In this document: in pieces, positions 1 through 8,048 of the stretch | Position numbering within the stretch: the stretch's first letter is position 1 | Layout of the letters: each line of letters opens with the position of its first letter | Source of the DNA: Nostoc sp. MG11 | GTDB taxonomy: Bacteria; Cyanobacteriota; Cyanobacteriia; Cyanobacteriales; Nostocaceae | Assembly (NCBI RefSeq): GCF_014904695.1 | Contig: NZ_JACXXN010000001.1 | Coordinates: 248,001-312,000 of the forward strand | Direction: 5' to 3' | Length of the DNA: 64,000 nucleotides | The notes under the pieces: generated by a model | Seen by the model: the letters and a program-made list of their open reading frames with translations, nothing else | The model's database searches: none | What the model was told of the DNA's origin: nothing | Position numbers and translations under genes: made by a program

Positions 1-546
1 CGCTGCCATACTAACCTAGTACAAATTCCAGACCAGCGGGTTGCAATTGTCTTTGGCGCAGGTGTTTTGGTAGATGGTACGCCATCACCAATGCTAGCTG
101 ATCGCGTCATCGCTGCTGTAGAACTCTACAAATTGGGACGAGTTAAAAAGCTGTTGATGACAGGCGACAACAGCCGCCAAGACTACAATGAAGTCCAGGC
201 GATGCAGAGTTACGCAGTAGAACGGGGCGTAGCTGCTCAAGACATTACATTAGATTATGCTGGGTTTAGCACTTATGAAAGTTGCTATCGCGCCAGAGAT
301 ATTTTTGGAGTACAACAAGCAGTTTTAATTACCCAGCGATTCCATTTACCTCGCGCTATTTATACTTGTAGCCAGCTTGGGATAAAAGTCATTGGTTTAG
401 GAACATCAGATTGGGGAAGCTACAGTTTTGAAACTGTTATGTACTATACACTGCGGGAAAAGTTGTCTACTCTCAAAGCTTTGTGGGAAGTTCACATCAC
501 TCGCCCTCTACCAACTTTTCTAGGGCCTTTTGAAGGAATTAAATAG
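1..546 (+). CDS. DUF218 (SanA/YdcF-like) membrane-associated protein, 5' partial
   Basis: The reading frame is open from the first base, so the gene starts outside the window. A TTG at base 67 is only internal; residues upstream of it (VAIVFGAGVL) are the first beta strand of the DUF218 fold. Visible family features are the G-A-G-V strand, the K-L-L-M-T-G-D-N segment, and the later T-Q-R-F-H-L-P-R-A motif. DUF218 proteins (SanA, YdcF, ElyC) are linked to envelope integrity in enterobacteria; the biochemical activity is poorly defined. It converges on hetF, with 61 bases between the two stops, a stretch holding the short heptameric repeats GTCA(A/T)TTG-type. Confidence 0.85.
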   Translation, partial: RCHTNLVQIPDQRVAIVFGAGVLVDGTPSPMLADRVIAAVELYKLGRVKKLLMTGDNSRQDYNEVQAMQSYAVERGVAAQDITLDYAGFSTYESCYRARDIFGVQQAVLITQRFHLPRAIYTCSQLGIKVIGLGTSDWGSYSFETVMYYTLREKLSTLKALWEVHITRPLPTFLGPFEGIK

Positions 547-607
547 TTTTGTCATTTGTCACTTGTCAAGAGTCAATGGTCAATACTTTTGACTTTGGAC
601 TTGTTGA

Positions 608-3178
608 CTACTCTTCACTTTTTTTCTGAAGAAGCGATCGCCAATCAGCAATTGCTTGTTCTGTCCATAACCAATTGCTACTCAATTTATCTATCTGAAA
701 ATTTATCGGATCATATTGGATAACTGTTTGTCGTAACTTTATTGCTTCACTAATATATTGTGTCTGTTTAGAATTAGGTTGAGCTAATGCAGATTTATAT
801 AATCCCAAAGATAAACCAGCATAGGAAGTTAAAGCATCCTTAGATGCTACCGTCTTTGTCATCGATATAGCAGCATTAGAAGGTGTGTTCTGCTGTCTGA
901 GAGCTAAATTCAAAGCCTTGAACCAAGAGTCATTAGCTCGATTTAGATTGCCTTCAGCGTAATAGGCAAATCCTAAAGCATTATTATACAAAAGTGATTC
1001 TGGTTTAGCTTTTGCAGCATTTTCCCAATAACGGCGAGCATCATCAACACTGTATTTATTGTCTCCAGTTTGGATAAACTGCCACGCCAATCGTCCCTTG
1101 AAAAAGTTGACAGATGGATCACCGATTTGTTGATTAGGAACCAGTTTAAGAGCAGCTTCAGCCGCAGCAAGTGCACCACGATTAAGTAGTTCTTCTACAG
1201 CTAGCAGCCCAGCTTGTAAGTCACCCTGGCTCAATTTTTCAGTAGCGGTGGCAGTGACAATTCCAGTTGCAGCTGTATTTAAATCGATAATCGGTTGCTT
1301 TTGGATGGGTAGAGACTGAATTGATGGTATCTCAGGTAAGGTTGCTTGAGGTCGTTGTCCCCAAAAATTTAAACCGATAATGGTGGCGATCGCACCTGCG
1401 CCCACAATCCCAACAATCGGCCATAGCTTGCGGCGTTGAGTACGACGTCTCGCTGAAATTGGTTGCGATGCCTGGGTTGGGCTACGCCTACGCAAAAGCT
1501 GAGAACTCTCCCAATTTCTTTCAAAGTGCCCAGCAGCGGGAATTTCCGTAGCAGGGTTTTCTCCCCACAACCCTACTTCTTGCTCTTGAGAAGTTATTTC
1601 TTCTGAAACCTGCCTTTCATCAAGCATATCTTCTTGAATCTGTTGCACCAGTTCCGCATTCATCGAAGTTTTTTCAGGTGTGGCTTTTTGGTTATCTAGC
1701 TGGCGAAACAAATCCGAAACTATAGCAGAATCTTCTGCATAGCTTGGGTCATCATACTCAATTTCATCAACGAGATCACCCCATGTATCTTCACCTAGCC
1801 AGTCCATCTCAGAATCGCGTGCTAAACCAGAGGGGAGCATTTCCTCGATTGCTAATGGCACCTCAGTATCATCTGCCACAGCAGAGTACATTGAACTAGG
1901 GGTTGCCGCCAGAGGTGAATTATTATACTGGTTCAGTGACTCTGGATCAGACAAGTAAATTTCCGGGCTGAGAAAACCATCAAATTCTGGCTGGAGATAC
2001 AAAATGGGTAATGCCCAATACATTTGGTGAGAACCATAAGCGGAAATCAATCCTTGGCGTACCCGACTCACGCACAAATCCACAGGATATCCCTGACTCA
2101 AGTTACGGTAAAATAACTGTGTTAGTGTCACAGCCACTTCATCGGGAATGCGTTCTGACATTGCCAAAACACTCCGCAGCCCCCGTTTCACCAGGCTTTC
2201 GGCGAGGTTGCGTTCACCCGTGTCTCCAGAGGCATTGTATGTAGCTGCATATGCCCCCAAGCAGGAGTTAAACACTGCCATTTGGATATTATTGTTAACG
2301 AGCAAGCCAGCCAGATCATCTCCGCTCAAAGTTTCCGTTAAGCCAGTTCTCTTACTGACAAGATAAATTTCTCCACCATTAGAACCTAAGTTACTATGAC
2401 CAGAGTAATGCAGAACATGGTATCTTCCTTGTTCAAGCGCCTGCGTCAGTTCTTCCCGGCCTGGTTGATCTAACAAAGCAAGTTCAATTTCTGGCAGATG
2501 ATTGCCGCTTTCAACAGGTCGCAGTATTTGGCGATGAAGTTCAGCTTGCAGTTTGATGGCTTCTTGTTTTAGCAAGTCAAGACGGACTTGATCTGTAGGG
2601 GAAGCAATTACCATCAAGACTTTCACGCCACCTTCTTCCAGCGGTGACGGGATATTCCGCGATCGCAAACGAGATCCACCGAGAATGCCACTTTGAAACC
2701 GCGAAAAAGCCACATAAGGCCCAGTAGCCAGAGGGCGATCGCCTGCGTGCATCACTTCCCAGGGCAGACGAGCTAACCTAGTGTCTTTTAGCCCCAAACG
2801 CAAGCGTAATACCTGTTGGTGGTTCTGGGCAATACCTTGGGCAGTAATCCAACTATCTCTGAGAGTGCCTTGAAACAGCGCGTTATAAAATTGTTGACCC
2901 AACGCCACCAAGTTTACAGAGTTTCTTGCGATGGCATCCCCTTGTAACACAGACTTCAAAGGGTCGTTCATCAAATGCCCAGCAGCCATCAACCAATCAG
3001 CTACAGGCCAAGTCACCAATTCTTCAGCCAATGGCACCCCAGGCGCGACCTGTTCCGTCCGCACCAAGTAGTCATTTTGCCCTACTGGAGTTACGGAAAT
3101 GTGAAATTCCTGGGTCACAGTTTCAGTTCGCCTCCTAAATCTGGTTTGAAACGCAAAAGTTTCAAGTCGATTTTTCAC
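608..3178 (-). CDS. hetF: HetF: CHAT-domain, TPR-containing heterocyst differentiation protein
   Basis: 856 residues from a GTG start with an adjacent purine-rich GAGGGA. The N-terminal half is a CHAT (caspase-like) domain: the catalytic His is in HYSGHSN (about residue 261) and the Cys in NSCLGA (about 306). An acidic, low-complexity linker follows, then one membrane helix near residues 583-606, then TPR-like helices to the C-terminus. HetF is required for heterocyst differentiation in Nostoc/Anabaena and limits HetR accumulation. The assignment rests on this architecture plus the NsiR1-type array directly upstream on the opposite strand, which is the known genomic setting of hetF. No frameshift or missing catalytic residue is visible. 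Confidence 0.88.
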   Translation of the reverse strand: MKNRLETFAFQTRFRRRTETVTQEFHISVTPVGQNDYLVRTEQVAPGVPLAEELVTWPVADWLMAAGHLMNDPLKSVLQGDAIARNSVNLVALGQQFYNALFQGTLRDSWITAQGIAQNHQQVLRLRLGLKDTRLARLPWEVMHAGDRPLATGPYVAFSRFQSGILGGSRLRSRNIPSPLEEGGVKVLMVIASPTDQVRLDLLKQEAIKLQAELHRQILRPVESGNHLPEIELALLDQPGREELTQALEQGRYHVLHYSGHSNLGSNGGEIYLVSKRTGLTETLSGDDLAGLLVNNNIQMAVFNSCLGAYAATYNASGDTGERNLAESLVKRGLRSVLAMSERIPDEVAVTLTQLFYRNLSQGYPVDLCVSRVRQGLISAYGSHQMYWALPILYLQPEFDGFLSPEIYLSDPESLNQYNNSPLAATPSSMYSAVADDTEVPLAIEEMLPSGLARDSEMDWLGEDTWGDLVDEIEYDDPSYAEDSAIVSDLFRQLDNQKATPEKTSMNAELVQQIQEDMLDERQVSEEITSQEQEVGLWGENPATEIPAAGHFERNWESSQLLRRRSPTQASQPISARRRTQRRKLWPIVGIVGAGAIATIIGLNFWGQRPQATLPEIPSIQSLPIQKQPIIDLNTAATGIVTATATEKLSQGDLQAGLLAVEELLNRGALAAAEAALKLVPNQQIGDPSVNFFKGRLAWQFIQTGDNKYSVDDARRYWENAAKAKPESLLYNNALGFAYYAEGNLNRANDSWFKALNLALRQQNTPSNAAISMTKTVASKDALTSYAGLSLGLYKSALAQPNSKQTQYISEAIKLRQTVIQYDPINFQIDKLSSNWLWTEQAIADWRSLLQKKSEE

Positions 3179-3259
3179 TCCCTCTGATAACTTAGATGCA
3201 TCCCGCCACTGAATGTTTCTGACTCCAGTTGCTTTGCTTTTTCTGCCTTTACAACTTTA

Positions 3260-3287
3260 TCCGGATCGGATTGCTTATGCCTAGAAC
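3260..3287 (+). promoter_or_regulatory. DIF-type promoter of NsiR1 copy 1
   Basis: TCCGGA at 3260-3265 is followed after 16 bases by TAGAAC at 3282-3287 as -10. TCCGGA near -35 is the DIF motif of HetR-dependent, heterocyst-induced promoters. The same arrangement recurs ahead of four other copies in the array. Confidence 0.75.
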
Positions 3288-3292
3288 ACTCT

Positions 3293-3356
3293 ATTGGTAG
3301 ATGCACCTTGATCTTCAACTCCCCTAGTTGGCTAACACCCACTGGGGGTTTTTTTT
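3293..3356 (+). ncRNA. nsiR1: NsiR1-type sRNA, copy 1 (hetF-proximal)
   Basis: About 64 nt, beginning near ATTGGTAGATGCACC and ending in a CCCC...GGGG stem with loop CTAACA followed by eight T. The start is inferred from spacing to the -10 box. NsiR1 is a roughly 60-nt nitrogen-stress-induced sRNA made in heterocysts from tandem repeats next to hetF. This copy starts 115 bases upstream of the hetF start codon and runs in the opposite direction, so it will be antisense to the hetF leader if that leader exceeds about 115-180 nt. Confidence 0.85.
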
Positions 3357-3430
3357 ATTTTGGCAAACAACAGCAACTTTTGACGCAGTTATTCTTGAGC
3401 AGAAAATTGTGCTTAACCCTAGAATACTTT

Positions 3431-3491
3431 ATTGGCAAATGCACCTTGATCTTCAACTTTCCTAGTCAGTTACTATCCATTAGGATTTTTT
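3431..3491 (+). ncRNA. nsiR1: NsiR1-type sRNA, copy 2 (degenerate)
   Basis: Starts ATTGGCAAATGCACC and keeps the order of the unit. The terminator has changed to TCCTA...TAGGA plus T6, still able to pair. The hexamer at the DIF position (3398-3403) reads AGCAGA instead of TCCGGA, while the -10 TAGAAT at 3420-3425 is kept. This copy therefore probably lacks HetR-dependent expression. Confidence 0.6.
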
Positions 3492-3526
3492 AATACACAA
3501 CTACAATCGATCTTTTAGTAAATTTG

Positions 3527-3553
3527 TCCGGAGAATGGGGTTAAACCTAGAAC
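3527..3553 (+). promoter_or_regulatory. DIF-type promoter of NsiR1 copy 3
   Basis: TCCGGA at 3527-3532, a 15-base spacer, then TAGAAC at 3548-3553. The spacer is one base shorter than in copies 1, 6 and 7. Confidence 0.7.
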
Positions 3554-3558
3554 ATTTA

Positions 3559-3620
3559 ATTGGTAGATGCACCCTGATAACTAACTCCCCTGGTTGGCTA
3601 ACACTTACTGGGGGTTTTTT
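3559..3620 (+). ncRNA. nsiR1: NsiR1-type sRNA, copy 3
   Basis: About 62 nt, ATTGGTAGATGCACCC at the 5' end; CCCC(T)GGTTGG ... CTGGGGG stem and T6 at the 3' end. DIF and -10 elements are intact upstream. Confidence 0.8.
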
Positions 3621-3679
3621 GTTGAACCGGCAAAAACTCTCAACATATCCATTTTTTACTGGAGCTTACTAGTTATTTA

Positions 3680-3944
3680 ATTGGTAGATACACCCCGATA
3701 AGCATTGGTGCCAGCTTAAGCCCAACCCCTCAAAATTCTCGTTTCTAGGTTGTCCCTGAAAATGCAGTCAATGCTACTCTGCCGCAAGTCAGGAGGCGGT
3801 AGCCCTCCCAATAGGCATTTACAGTTAAATGTCAGGAACAAAACAATTTCTAAAAGCAGCTTCTAGACTGACTTGAACTTTAAGTTGATAAAAGTGCCTG
3901 ATAACTAACTCCTCTGGTTGGCTAACACCCATTAAGAGTTTTTT
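3680..3944 (+). ncRNA. NsiR1-type copy 4, split by a small mobile element
   Basis: The 5' part (3680-3702, ATTGGTAGATACACCCCGATAAG) and the 3' part (from 3897, CCTGATAACTAACTCC, through a weakened hairpin and T6) together make one unit. They are separated by a 194-base insert at 3703-3896. The 9-base segments flanking the insert, CCCGATAAG and CCTGATAAC, look like a diverged target duplication. The hexamer at the DIF position reads ACTGGA. The copy is almost certainly non-functional. Confidence 0.65.
3703..3896. mobile_element. MITE-like insertion inside the NsiR1 array
   Basis: The left end CATTGGTGCCAGCTTAA matches the left end of the element at 35481-35665 at 15 of 17 bases. The right end TTAAGTTGATAAAAGTG is a diverged form of that element's TTAAGTTGACACCAATG. 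It has no coding potential and is flanked by a 7/9-matching 9-base repeat. The divergence of ends and target duplication suggests an old insertion. Confidence 0.6.
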
Positions 3945-4147
3945 CTTCGGTGAGCACAAAGCAACAGCTTAAATCTAACTCACATCTTGCACCAGTCAGA
4001 AACTTGGGTTTCTTGCTATTGGCTAAACCTGAAAACCTAAATGTTTCATCCATAAAACCGCATTTATCAGGTTTGATTGAGAGTTAATGATTATATCATA
4101 TCTAACCAAATTTATCGGGTAGATAGTGATTAACTTTAGAATATTTA

Positions 4148-4207
4148 ATTTAGTAGATGCACCTGATAACTCATTCCCCTGGCTGGCTAACACCCACTGT
4201 TTTTTTT
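4148..4207 (+). ncRNA. nsiR1: NsiR1-type sRNA, copy 5 (degenerate promoter and terminator)
   Basis: Starts AATTTAGTAGATGCACC. The unit ends CCCACTG followed by T8, having lost the GGGG arm of the terminator. The DIF position (4115-4120) reads TCGGGT, two mismatches to TCCGGA; the -10 TAGAAT at 4137-4142 is kept. Confidence 0.6.
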
Positions 4208-4242
4208 GTTGGCATCACCATCAATTGACTGTGATACTTTTA

Positions 4243-4270
4243 TCCGGAAGATACTGCTTGTCCCTAGAAC
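4243..4270 (+). promoter_or_regulatory. DIF-type promoter of NsiR1 copy 6
   Basis: TCCGGA at 4243-4248, a 16-base spacer, TAGAAC at 4265-4270. It is almost identical to the promoter of copy 7, suggesting a recent tandem duplication of about 132 bases. Confidence 0.75.
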
Positions 4271-4275
4271 AGATA

Positions 4276-4339
4276 ATTGGTAGATGCACCCTGATAACTC
4301 ACTCCCCTAGCTGGCTAACACCCACTGGGGATTTTTTTT
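4276..4339 (+). ncRNA. nsiR1: NsiR1-type sRNA, copy 6
   Basis: About 64 nt, ATTGGTAGATGCACCC at the 5' end; CCCCTAGCTGG...CACTGGGG stem, then A and T8. Confidence 0.82.
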
Positions 4340-4374
4340 GTTGGCATCACCATCGATTGATTGTGACACTTTTA

Positions 4375-4402
4375 TCCGGAAGACACTACTTGTCCCTAGA
4401 AC
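4375..4402 (+). promoter_or_regulatory. DIF-type promoter of NsiR1 copy 7
   Basis: TCCGGA at 4375-4380, a 16-base spacer, TAGAAC at 4397-4402. Confidence 0.75.
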
Positions 4403-4407
4403 AGATA

Positions 4408-4469
4408 ATTGGTAGATGCACCCTGATAACTCACTCCCCTAGTAGGTTAACACCGACTGGGGTTTTTTT
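4408..4469 (+). ncRNA. nsiR1: NsiR1-type sRNA, copy 7
   Basis: Same 5' part as copy 6. The 3' stem is CCCCTAGTAGG...CGACTGGGG followed by T7. Confidence 0.82.
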
Positions 4470-4509
4470 ATTTTAGAAAAAAACAACTACCTGCGTTTCT
4501 ACAAATTTA

Positions 4510-4537
4510 TCCGGAGAATAGTGTTCAACCTGAGAAT
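4510..4537 (+). promoter_or_regulatory. DIF-type promoter of NsiR1 copy 8
   Basis: TCCGGA at 4510-4515, with GAGAAT at 4532-4537 as a one-mismatch version of the -10 seen in the other copies. Confidence 0.65.
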
Positions 4538-4542
4538 ATTTA

Positions 4543-4605
4543 ATTGGTAGATGCACCCTGATAACTCACTCCCCTGGTTGGCTAACACCGACTGGGGGTT
4601 TTTTT
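4543..4605 (+). ncRNA. nsiR1: NsiR1-type sRNA, copy 8 (last unit)
   Basis: About 63 nt with a complete unit: ATTGGTAGATGCACCC, then CCCCTGGTTGG ... CGACTGGGGG and T7. It ends the array. Confidence 0.82.
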
Positions 4606-4911
4606 AAGACTTGCCTTCCTTGCAACGAGTTTGTCGTGGCTACTCTTGTCCCATTGCTAGTAGACTTTGAGTACCCTGTTATCAGCCAAGAGCGAAACCT
4701 GCTCACTCATTTCTGAAATCGCTTTCCTTATATTGTGAGTCAGAGATGCCAATCAAAAATGATTGCTGTGATATTTAATCACATTCTTAATTTTTTTTCT
4801 ATATTTTGGCGTTAAACTGCTTGACTCTCATTGTTCACTCTTTCAGCAATATGCTAGTGTTCATGGTCTATGCTAAAATATTTTGCCTAAAGCCAAGAGA
4901 TTGACCAGTCC
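4606..4911. other. Spacer between NsiR1 array and thioredoxin-like gene
   Basis: No open reading frame or repeat unit is recognisable here. The segment is AT-rich near 4780-4890 and presumably holds the promoter of the gene starting at 4912. Confidence 0.4.
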
Positions 4912-5235
4912 ATGAATTTAGCTGTGATTAAGTTCTCTTCAGAAGAGTGCGGCATCTGCCACAAAATGTCCTTTTATGACAAAAAGGTGGCTGAGGAATT
5001 AGGTTTGCAGTTTATCGATGTAAAAATGCAGGATACGGCTGCTTACCGCAAGTATCGCATGATACTACTAACTCAGTATCCTGATAAATCTGAAATGGGA
5101 TGGCCTACCTACATTATCTGTGATTCTCCAGAAGCAGAATTTCAGATTGTGGGTGAGGTAAAAGGAGGTCATCCCAAAGGGGAATTTAGAAGTCGTCTAC
5201 AAGAGGTTCTGAATTCTACAGTTAGTCAGAACTAA
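4912..5235 (+). CDS. Thioredoxin-like protein with CGIC motif
   Basis: 107 residues. CGIC lies near residues 16-19 after a short beta strand (AVIKFSS), and a cis-Pro-like segment GWPTYI occurs further on, as in thioredoxin folds. It is shorter than or equal to standard thioredoxins (105-110 residues) but has the non-classical CGIC in place of CGPC. The stop overlaps the convergent small gene at 5222-5455 by 14 bases. The role is presumably disulfide exchange, with an unknown partner. Confidence 0.75.
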   Translation: MNLAVIKFSSEECGICHKMSFYDKKVAEELGLQFIDVKMQDTAAYRKYRMILLTQYPDKSEMGWPTYIICDSPEAEFQIVGEVKGGHPKGEFRSRLQEVLNSTVSQN

Positions 5236-5455
5236 TCACCTCAAAGGATTTGACTTCTAGGACGGGGCCAATCATGGCGATTGTCATAACATCTTCACGC
5301 ACCTGTCCTTTAACTTTTGCTTTTTGTCCAGCTTTGAGTAAGTTCTTGTCAGCACCTTTGAGGATTTCGTAGGTAACACCCTCGTCGGTGAGTAATGCCC
5401 ATGTGCCTGTGCCAATGTCACGGCGTTCAATTGTTCCTGTAACTGTGATGCTCAT
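5222..5455 (-). CDS. Small conserved protein, OB-fold-like
   Basis: 77 residues, beta-rich: ITVTGTIERRDIGTGTWALL, then AGQKAKVKGQVRED and a closing strand. The G-x-I-E / K-V-K-G pattern resembles short OB-fold proteins found in cyanobacteria. No catalytic motif is visible and no function is assigned. It starts at ATG and lies downstream of STRR-type GGGACTGG repeats (5465-5550). Confidence 0.6.
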   Translation of the reverse strand: MSITVTGTIERRDIGTGTWALLTDEGVTYEILKGADKNLLKAGQKAKVKGQVREDVMTIAMIGPVLEVKSFEVISSD

Positions 5456-5464
5456 ATTTTTTCG

Positions 5465-5530
5465 AGTGCTGATTGGGGATTAGGGACTGGAGATTAGGGA
5501 CTGGGGAATTAGGAATATAGAAAAGAGTTT
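5465..5530. repeat. Short tandem heptamer-type repeats (STRR)
   Basis: Repeated GGATTAGG/GGGACTGG words between two minus-strand genes. Such heptameric repeats are scattered through heterocystous cyanobacterial genomes. They recur here with other words near 550-600, 13345-13430, 21560-21620 and 23135-23180. Confidence 0.6.
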
Positions 5531-5564
5531 TCTCTACACCCAACCCACAGTACCCAGTCCCTTT

Positions 5565-7409
5565 CTAAGCTGGTTCTTCGCTATTTTTCAATGCTAAACG
5601 AGCAAGTGCATAACAAAGTAGGGCATTGGCAATGAGGAAGACGCGTGCTAGATTACCACTCCCTAATCCCCAAACTGCCGGGTCGTAAACTGCACTTACT
5701 GTTAAACATGCAGCTATACCTAGGGTTGAACCAATCGCAAACCATTTCCAACTAGAATTTCCCAGCAGCAATGCCATTAACCCAATGGGAATTAGCACGC
5801 TGGCAAATAGAGGATTAAAAGCATCAGTTCCCTGAAGCGTATTGCCTAATTCGGGAATTGAACTGCCTACAACTCGGAAAGGCCACTGGGGAAGGTCAAA
5901 GATATAGATTCCCTTGAGAAAAAATAACCCAGAACTGCCAGCAATTAAGCCACTGGATAATGGCCAACTCCAAGAGAAGGGGAAGTAAACCCTTAAAAAC
6001 CAAGCGAGTAGGTAGGAACCAACTACCATTAAAACCTTGGGTATTAGTGCTACTGCACCACCATCAATCCAAAAGCCGGGGTTAAGATAGCCGTTATCTC
6101 GTAACCACCTGAAGAAATCTGGGAAACTGATTTGCCCACTGAAGGCTAGTTTGACTGCTGCTTCGGCATTGAGTTGCCCAGCGCCATAATAGTTCAAACC
6201 ATCATCCTGGATAACTCGTGCTGACTGCTTAAGGACTTTTAAAATTTCATCTGGTTCTTTGATTCCAGCGGCTTTGATTAATGCCGTAACACCAGCAACG
6301 TGGGGGGAAGCCATGCTTGTACCCTGCAAGCCAAGGAATACTCCTTCGCCTTCTTCGTTAATGGTTTCTTGCAGAATCTTACCAGCTTCACTGCCACCCG
6401 GAGCAGAGATATCCACCCCCCCACCAAAGTTAGAATAGGGTGCTCTTTCTCCATCTGGGCCAAATGCTGAAACGCCAATGACGTGGGGATAACGGGCTGG
6501 ATAGCTTGCGCCATTAGTGTTTTCATTCCCGGCTGCGGCAACGATCGCTACACCTTTTCTATGAGCATACTCGATCGCTTGCTTCATTAACTGACTTTCA
6601 CCACCACCACCCAAGCTCATATTAATCACATCTGCGCCTTTATCCGCAGCAAACTTAATCGCTTCGGCGATATCGGCAACTGTACCACCACCATAAGAAC
6701 TGAGTACCTTCAAAGGCATCAGATTGGCTTCGTAGGCAATTCCAGCTACGCCATATTTGTTATTAGTGGCTTGGGCTATGGTTCCAGCTACATGAGTACC
6801 ATGTCCGTTGTCGTCTTTGGCTTCTTCTTTGTCGTTAACAAAGTCATAGCCTTTGACAAATTTTGTCTCATACAAGTCCCGCACACGCGTAATCCCGGTA
6901 TCAATCACAGCAACGGTGATGCCGCTGCCTTTAGTTTGACTCCATGCGCCTTCAACGCCAATTTTGTGCAGGTTCCACTGCTTGCTGTAATACTGGTCAT
7001 TAGGTCCAACTAACGAGGGATTTGCTTCGTCTTCTTGCGGGCGTAAAAATTCTCCCAACCAAGCGGTTTTACCGGGATTGGGAATTTTGTAGATGTAGTT
7101 TGGCTCGATAAATTCTGTAACTTGAGCGAATGGAGATTTTTTTAGTTTTTTGAGTCTCTGGCGATCGCCCTCGATAATATATACATTATCCTTCGCCGAA
7201 AATTTGTTGTCTAATTGGGGTGTAACGTTATATTGTTTAGCGATCGCTTGGAGATTTTGCTGCACTACCTCTTGTGGAATATCTTCCCGAAAATCGAGCA
7301 AAATCGTCTCAAACTCGCCTTTAGCTGCTAGTCCCTGAAAATTTAGGAAACCAAATATGGCAGCTCCCAACCCAATGACAAACAAGCACAATAATATAAG
7401 TTTTCTCAT
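5565..7409 (-). CDS. S8 (subtilisin-like) serine protease with C-terminal membrane region
   Basis: 614 residues. An N-terminal hydrophobic segment (about residues 3-25) acts as signal or anchor. A propeptide-like region follows, then the catalytic domain with Asp in AVIDTGI (D170), His in NGHGTHVAG (H203) and Ser in GTSMASPHVAG (S365). After about residue 450 there are several hydrophobic segments, so the C-terminal third is probably in the membrane. Together this suggests a processed protease acting at the plasma membrane or in the periplasm. It is divergent from the gene at 7530, with 120 bases between. The triad is complete. Confidence 0.9.
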   Translation of the reverse strand: MRKLILLCLFVIGLGAAIFGFLNFQGLAAKGEFETILLDFREDIPQEVVQQNLQAIAKQYNVTPQLDNKFSAKDNVYIIEGDRQRLKKLKKSPFAQVTEFIEPNYIYKIPNPGKTAWLGEFLRPQEDEANPSLVGPNDQYYSKQWNLHKIGVEGAWSQTKGSGITVAVIDTGITRVRDLYETKFVKGYDFVNDKEEAKDDNGHGTHVAGTIAQATNNKYGVAGIAYEANLMPLKVLSSYGGGTVADIAEAIKFAADKGADVINMSLGGGGESQLMKQAIEYAHRKGVAIVAAAGNENTNGASYPARYPHVIGVSAFGPDGERAPYSNFGGGVDISAPGGSEAGKILQETINEEGEGVFLGLQGTSMASPHVAGVTALIKAAGIKEPDEILKVLKQSARVIQDDGLNYYGAGQLNAEAAVKLAFSGQISFPDFFRWLRDNGYLNPGFWIDGGAVALIPKVLMVVGSYLLAWFLRVYFPFSWSWPLSSGLIAGSSGLFFLKGIYIFDLPQWPFRVVGSSIPELGNTLQGTDAFNPLFASVLIPIGLMALLLGNSSWKWFAIGSTLGIAACLTVSAVYDPAVWGLGSGNLARVFLIANALLCYALARLALKNSEEPA

Positions 7410-7529
7410 ATTAACTCATCACCGCTTTTTGCCAGTTTGTTCACTACCATAACGTAATCTCTGTTTCTTTTTGATGTATTTTGCGCTTTAGTTACAATAT
7501 TCACTCAGGACTCAGGACTTTTTTAAACG

Positions 7530-7964
7530 ATGGAACGAGGTCTTTTGTGGTTGCCGCTGTTAGTAATGTTTTTCTGGTTGGCTTGGCAAGGCTCGAAAGA
7601 GTATCAAAAAGTTGAAGCCTATCGCACTTGGGCAGAGCAATTTGAACGGGCTAAGTACGATATTTATGCTGTATTAGGTCAAAAAGGTAACAATATTACC
7701 TGGGGAAAACCCACACCAAAAGGCCCGATTAAGCTAGAAACATTCTCTTTGCTTGACGTTCAACAAACCCGTCTTTTGGTAGATGACAAGTCAGTAGATT
7801 TAGAAAATATACCTGAAAAAGGTCGGGCTATTGAGTTAGAATTTGTATTTACCGAACCCGCTAACTCGGTGCGCGTTCCGTTTACAGAAATCCCTTTAGC
7901 GGCGGAATGGGGTAAGTATTTACAAAGAGCATTACAAGAGTTGCGATCGGAACAAAATCAGTAG
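7530..7964 (+). CDS. Hypothetical membrane-anchored protein
   Basis: 144 residues. A hydrophobic N-terminal segment (LLWLPLLVMFFWLAW, residues 4-19) is followed by a soluble domain without a motif I recognise. Codon use and composition match the neighbours, and the ORF fills the space before an intergenic palindrome cluster. I have no functional call; it may be a conserved cyanobacterial protein. Confidence 0.6.
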   Translation: MERGLLWLPLLVMFFWLAWQGSKEYQKVEAYRTWAEQFERAKYDIYAVLGQKGNNITWGKPTPKGPIKLETFSLLDVQQTRLLVDDKSVDLENIPEKGRAIELEFVFTEPANSVRVPFTEIPLAAEWGKYLQRALQELRSEQNQ

Positions 7965-7982
7965 TTAGTATTCATTAGTTAT

Positions 7983-8010
7983 GTAGAGACGTAAAACTTC
8001 ACGTCTCTAC
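7983..8010. repeat. Perfect palindrome GTAGAGACGT ... ACGTCTCTAC
   Basis: Ten-base arms (7983-7992 and 8001-8010) with an 8-base loop, placed 19 bases after a stop codon. The arms are the TAGAGACGT word common in cyanobacterial intergenic repeats. There is no T-tract, so a terminator role is uncertain. Confidence 0.6.
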
Positions 8011-8048
8011 AAAGCCCAAAATTTATTTTAAGGCTTAGGCTAGAACAC

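Noticed and set aside
4126-4476. A 116-residue frame running through the NsiR1 array
   Set aside because: It translates repeated sRNA units (the same segment appears three times) and crosses promoters and terminators.
3250-4605. CRISPR array interpretation of the repeats upstream of hetF
   Set aside because: Units contain promoter and terminator elements, are about 60 nt or longer and imperfect, and spacers are not uniform; no cas genes are near.
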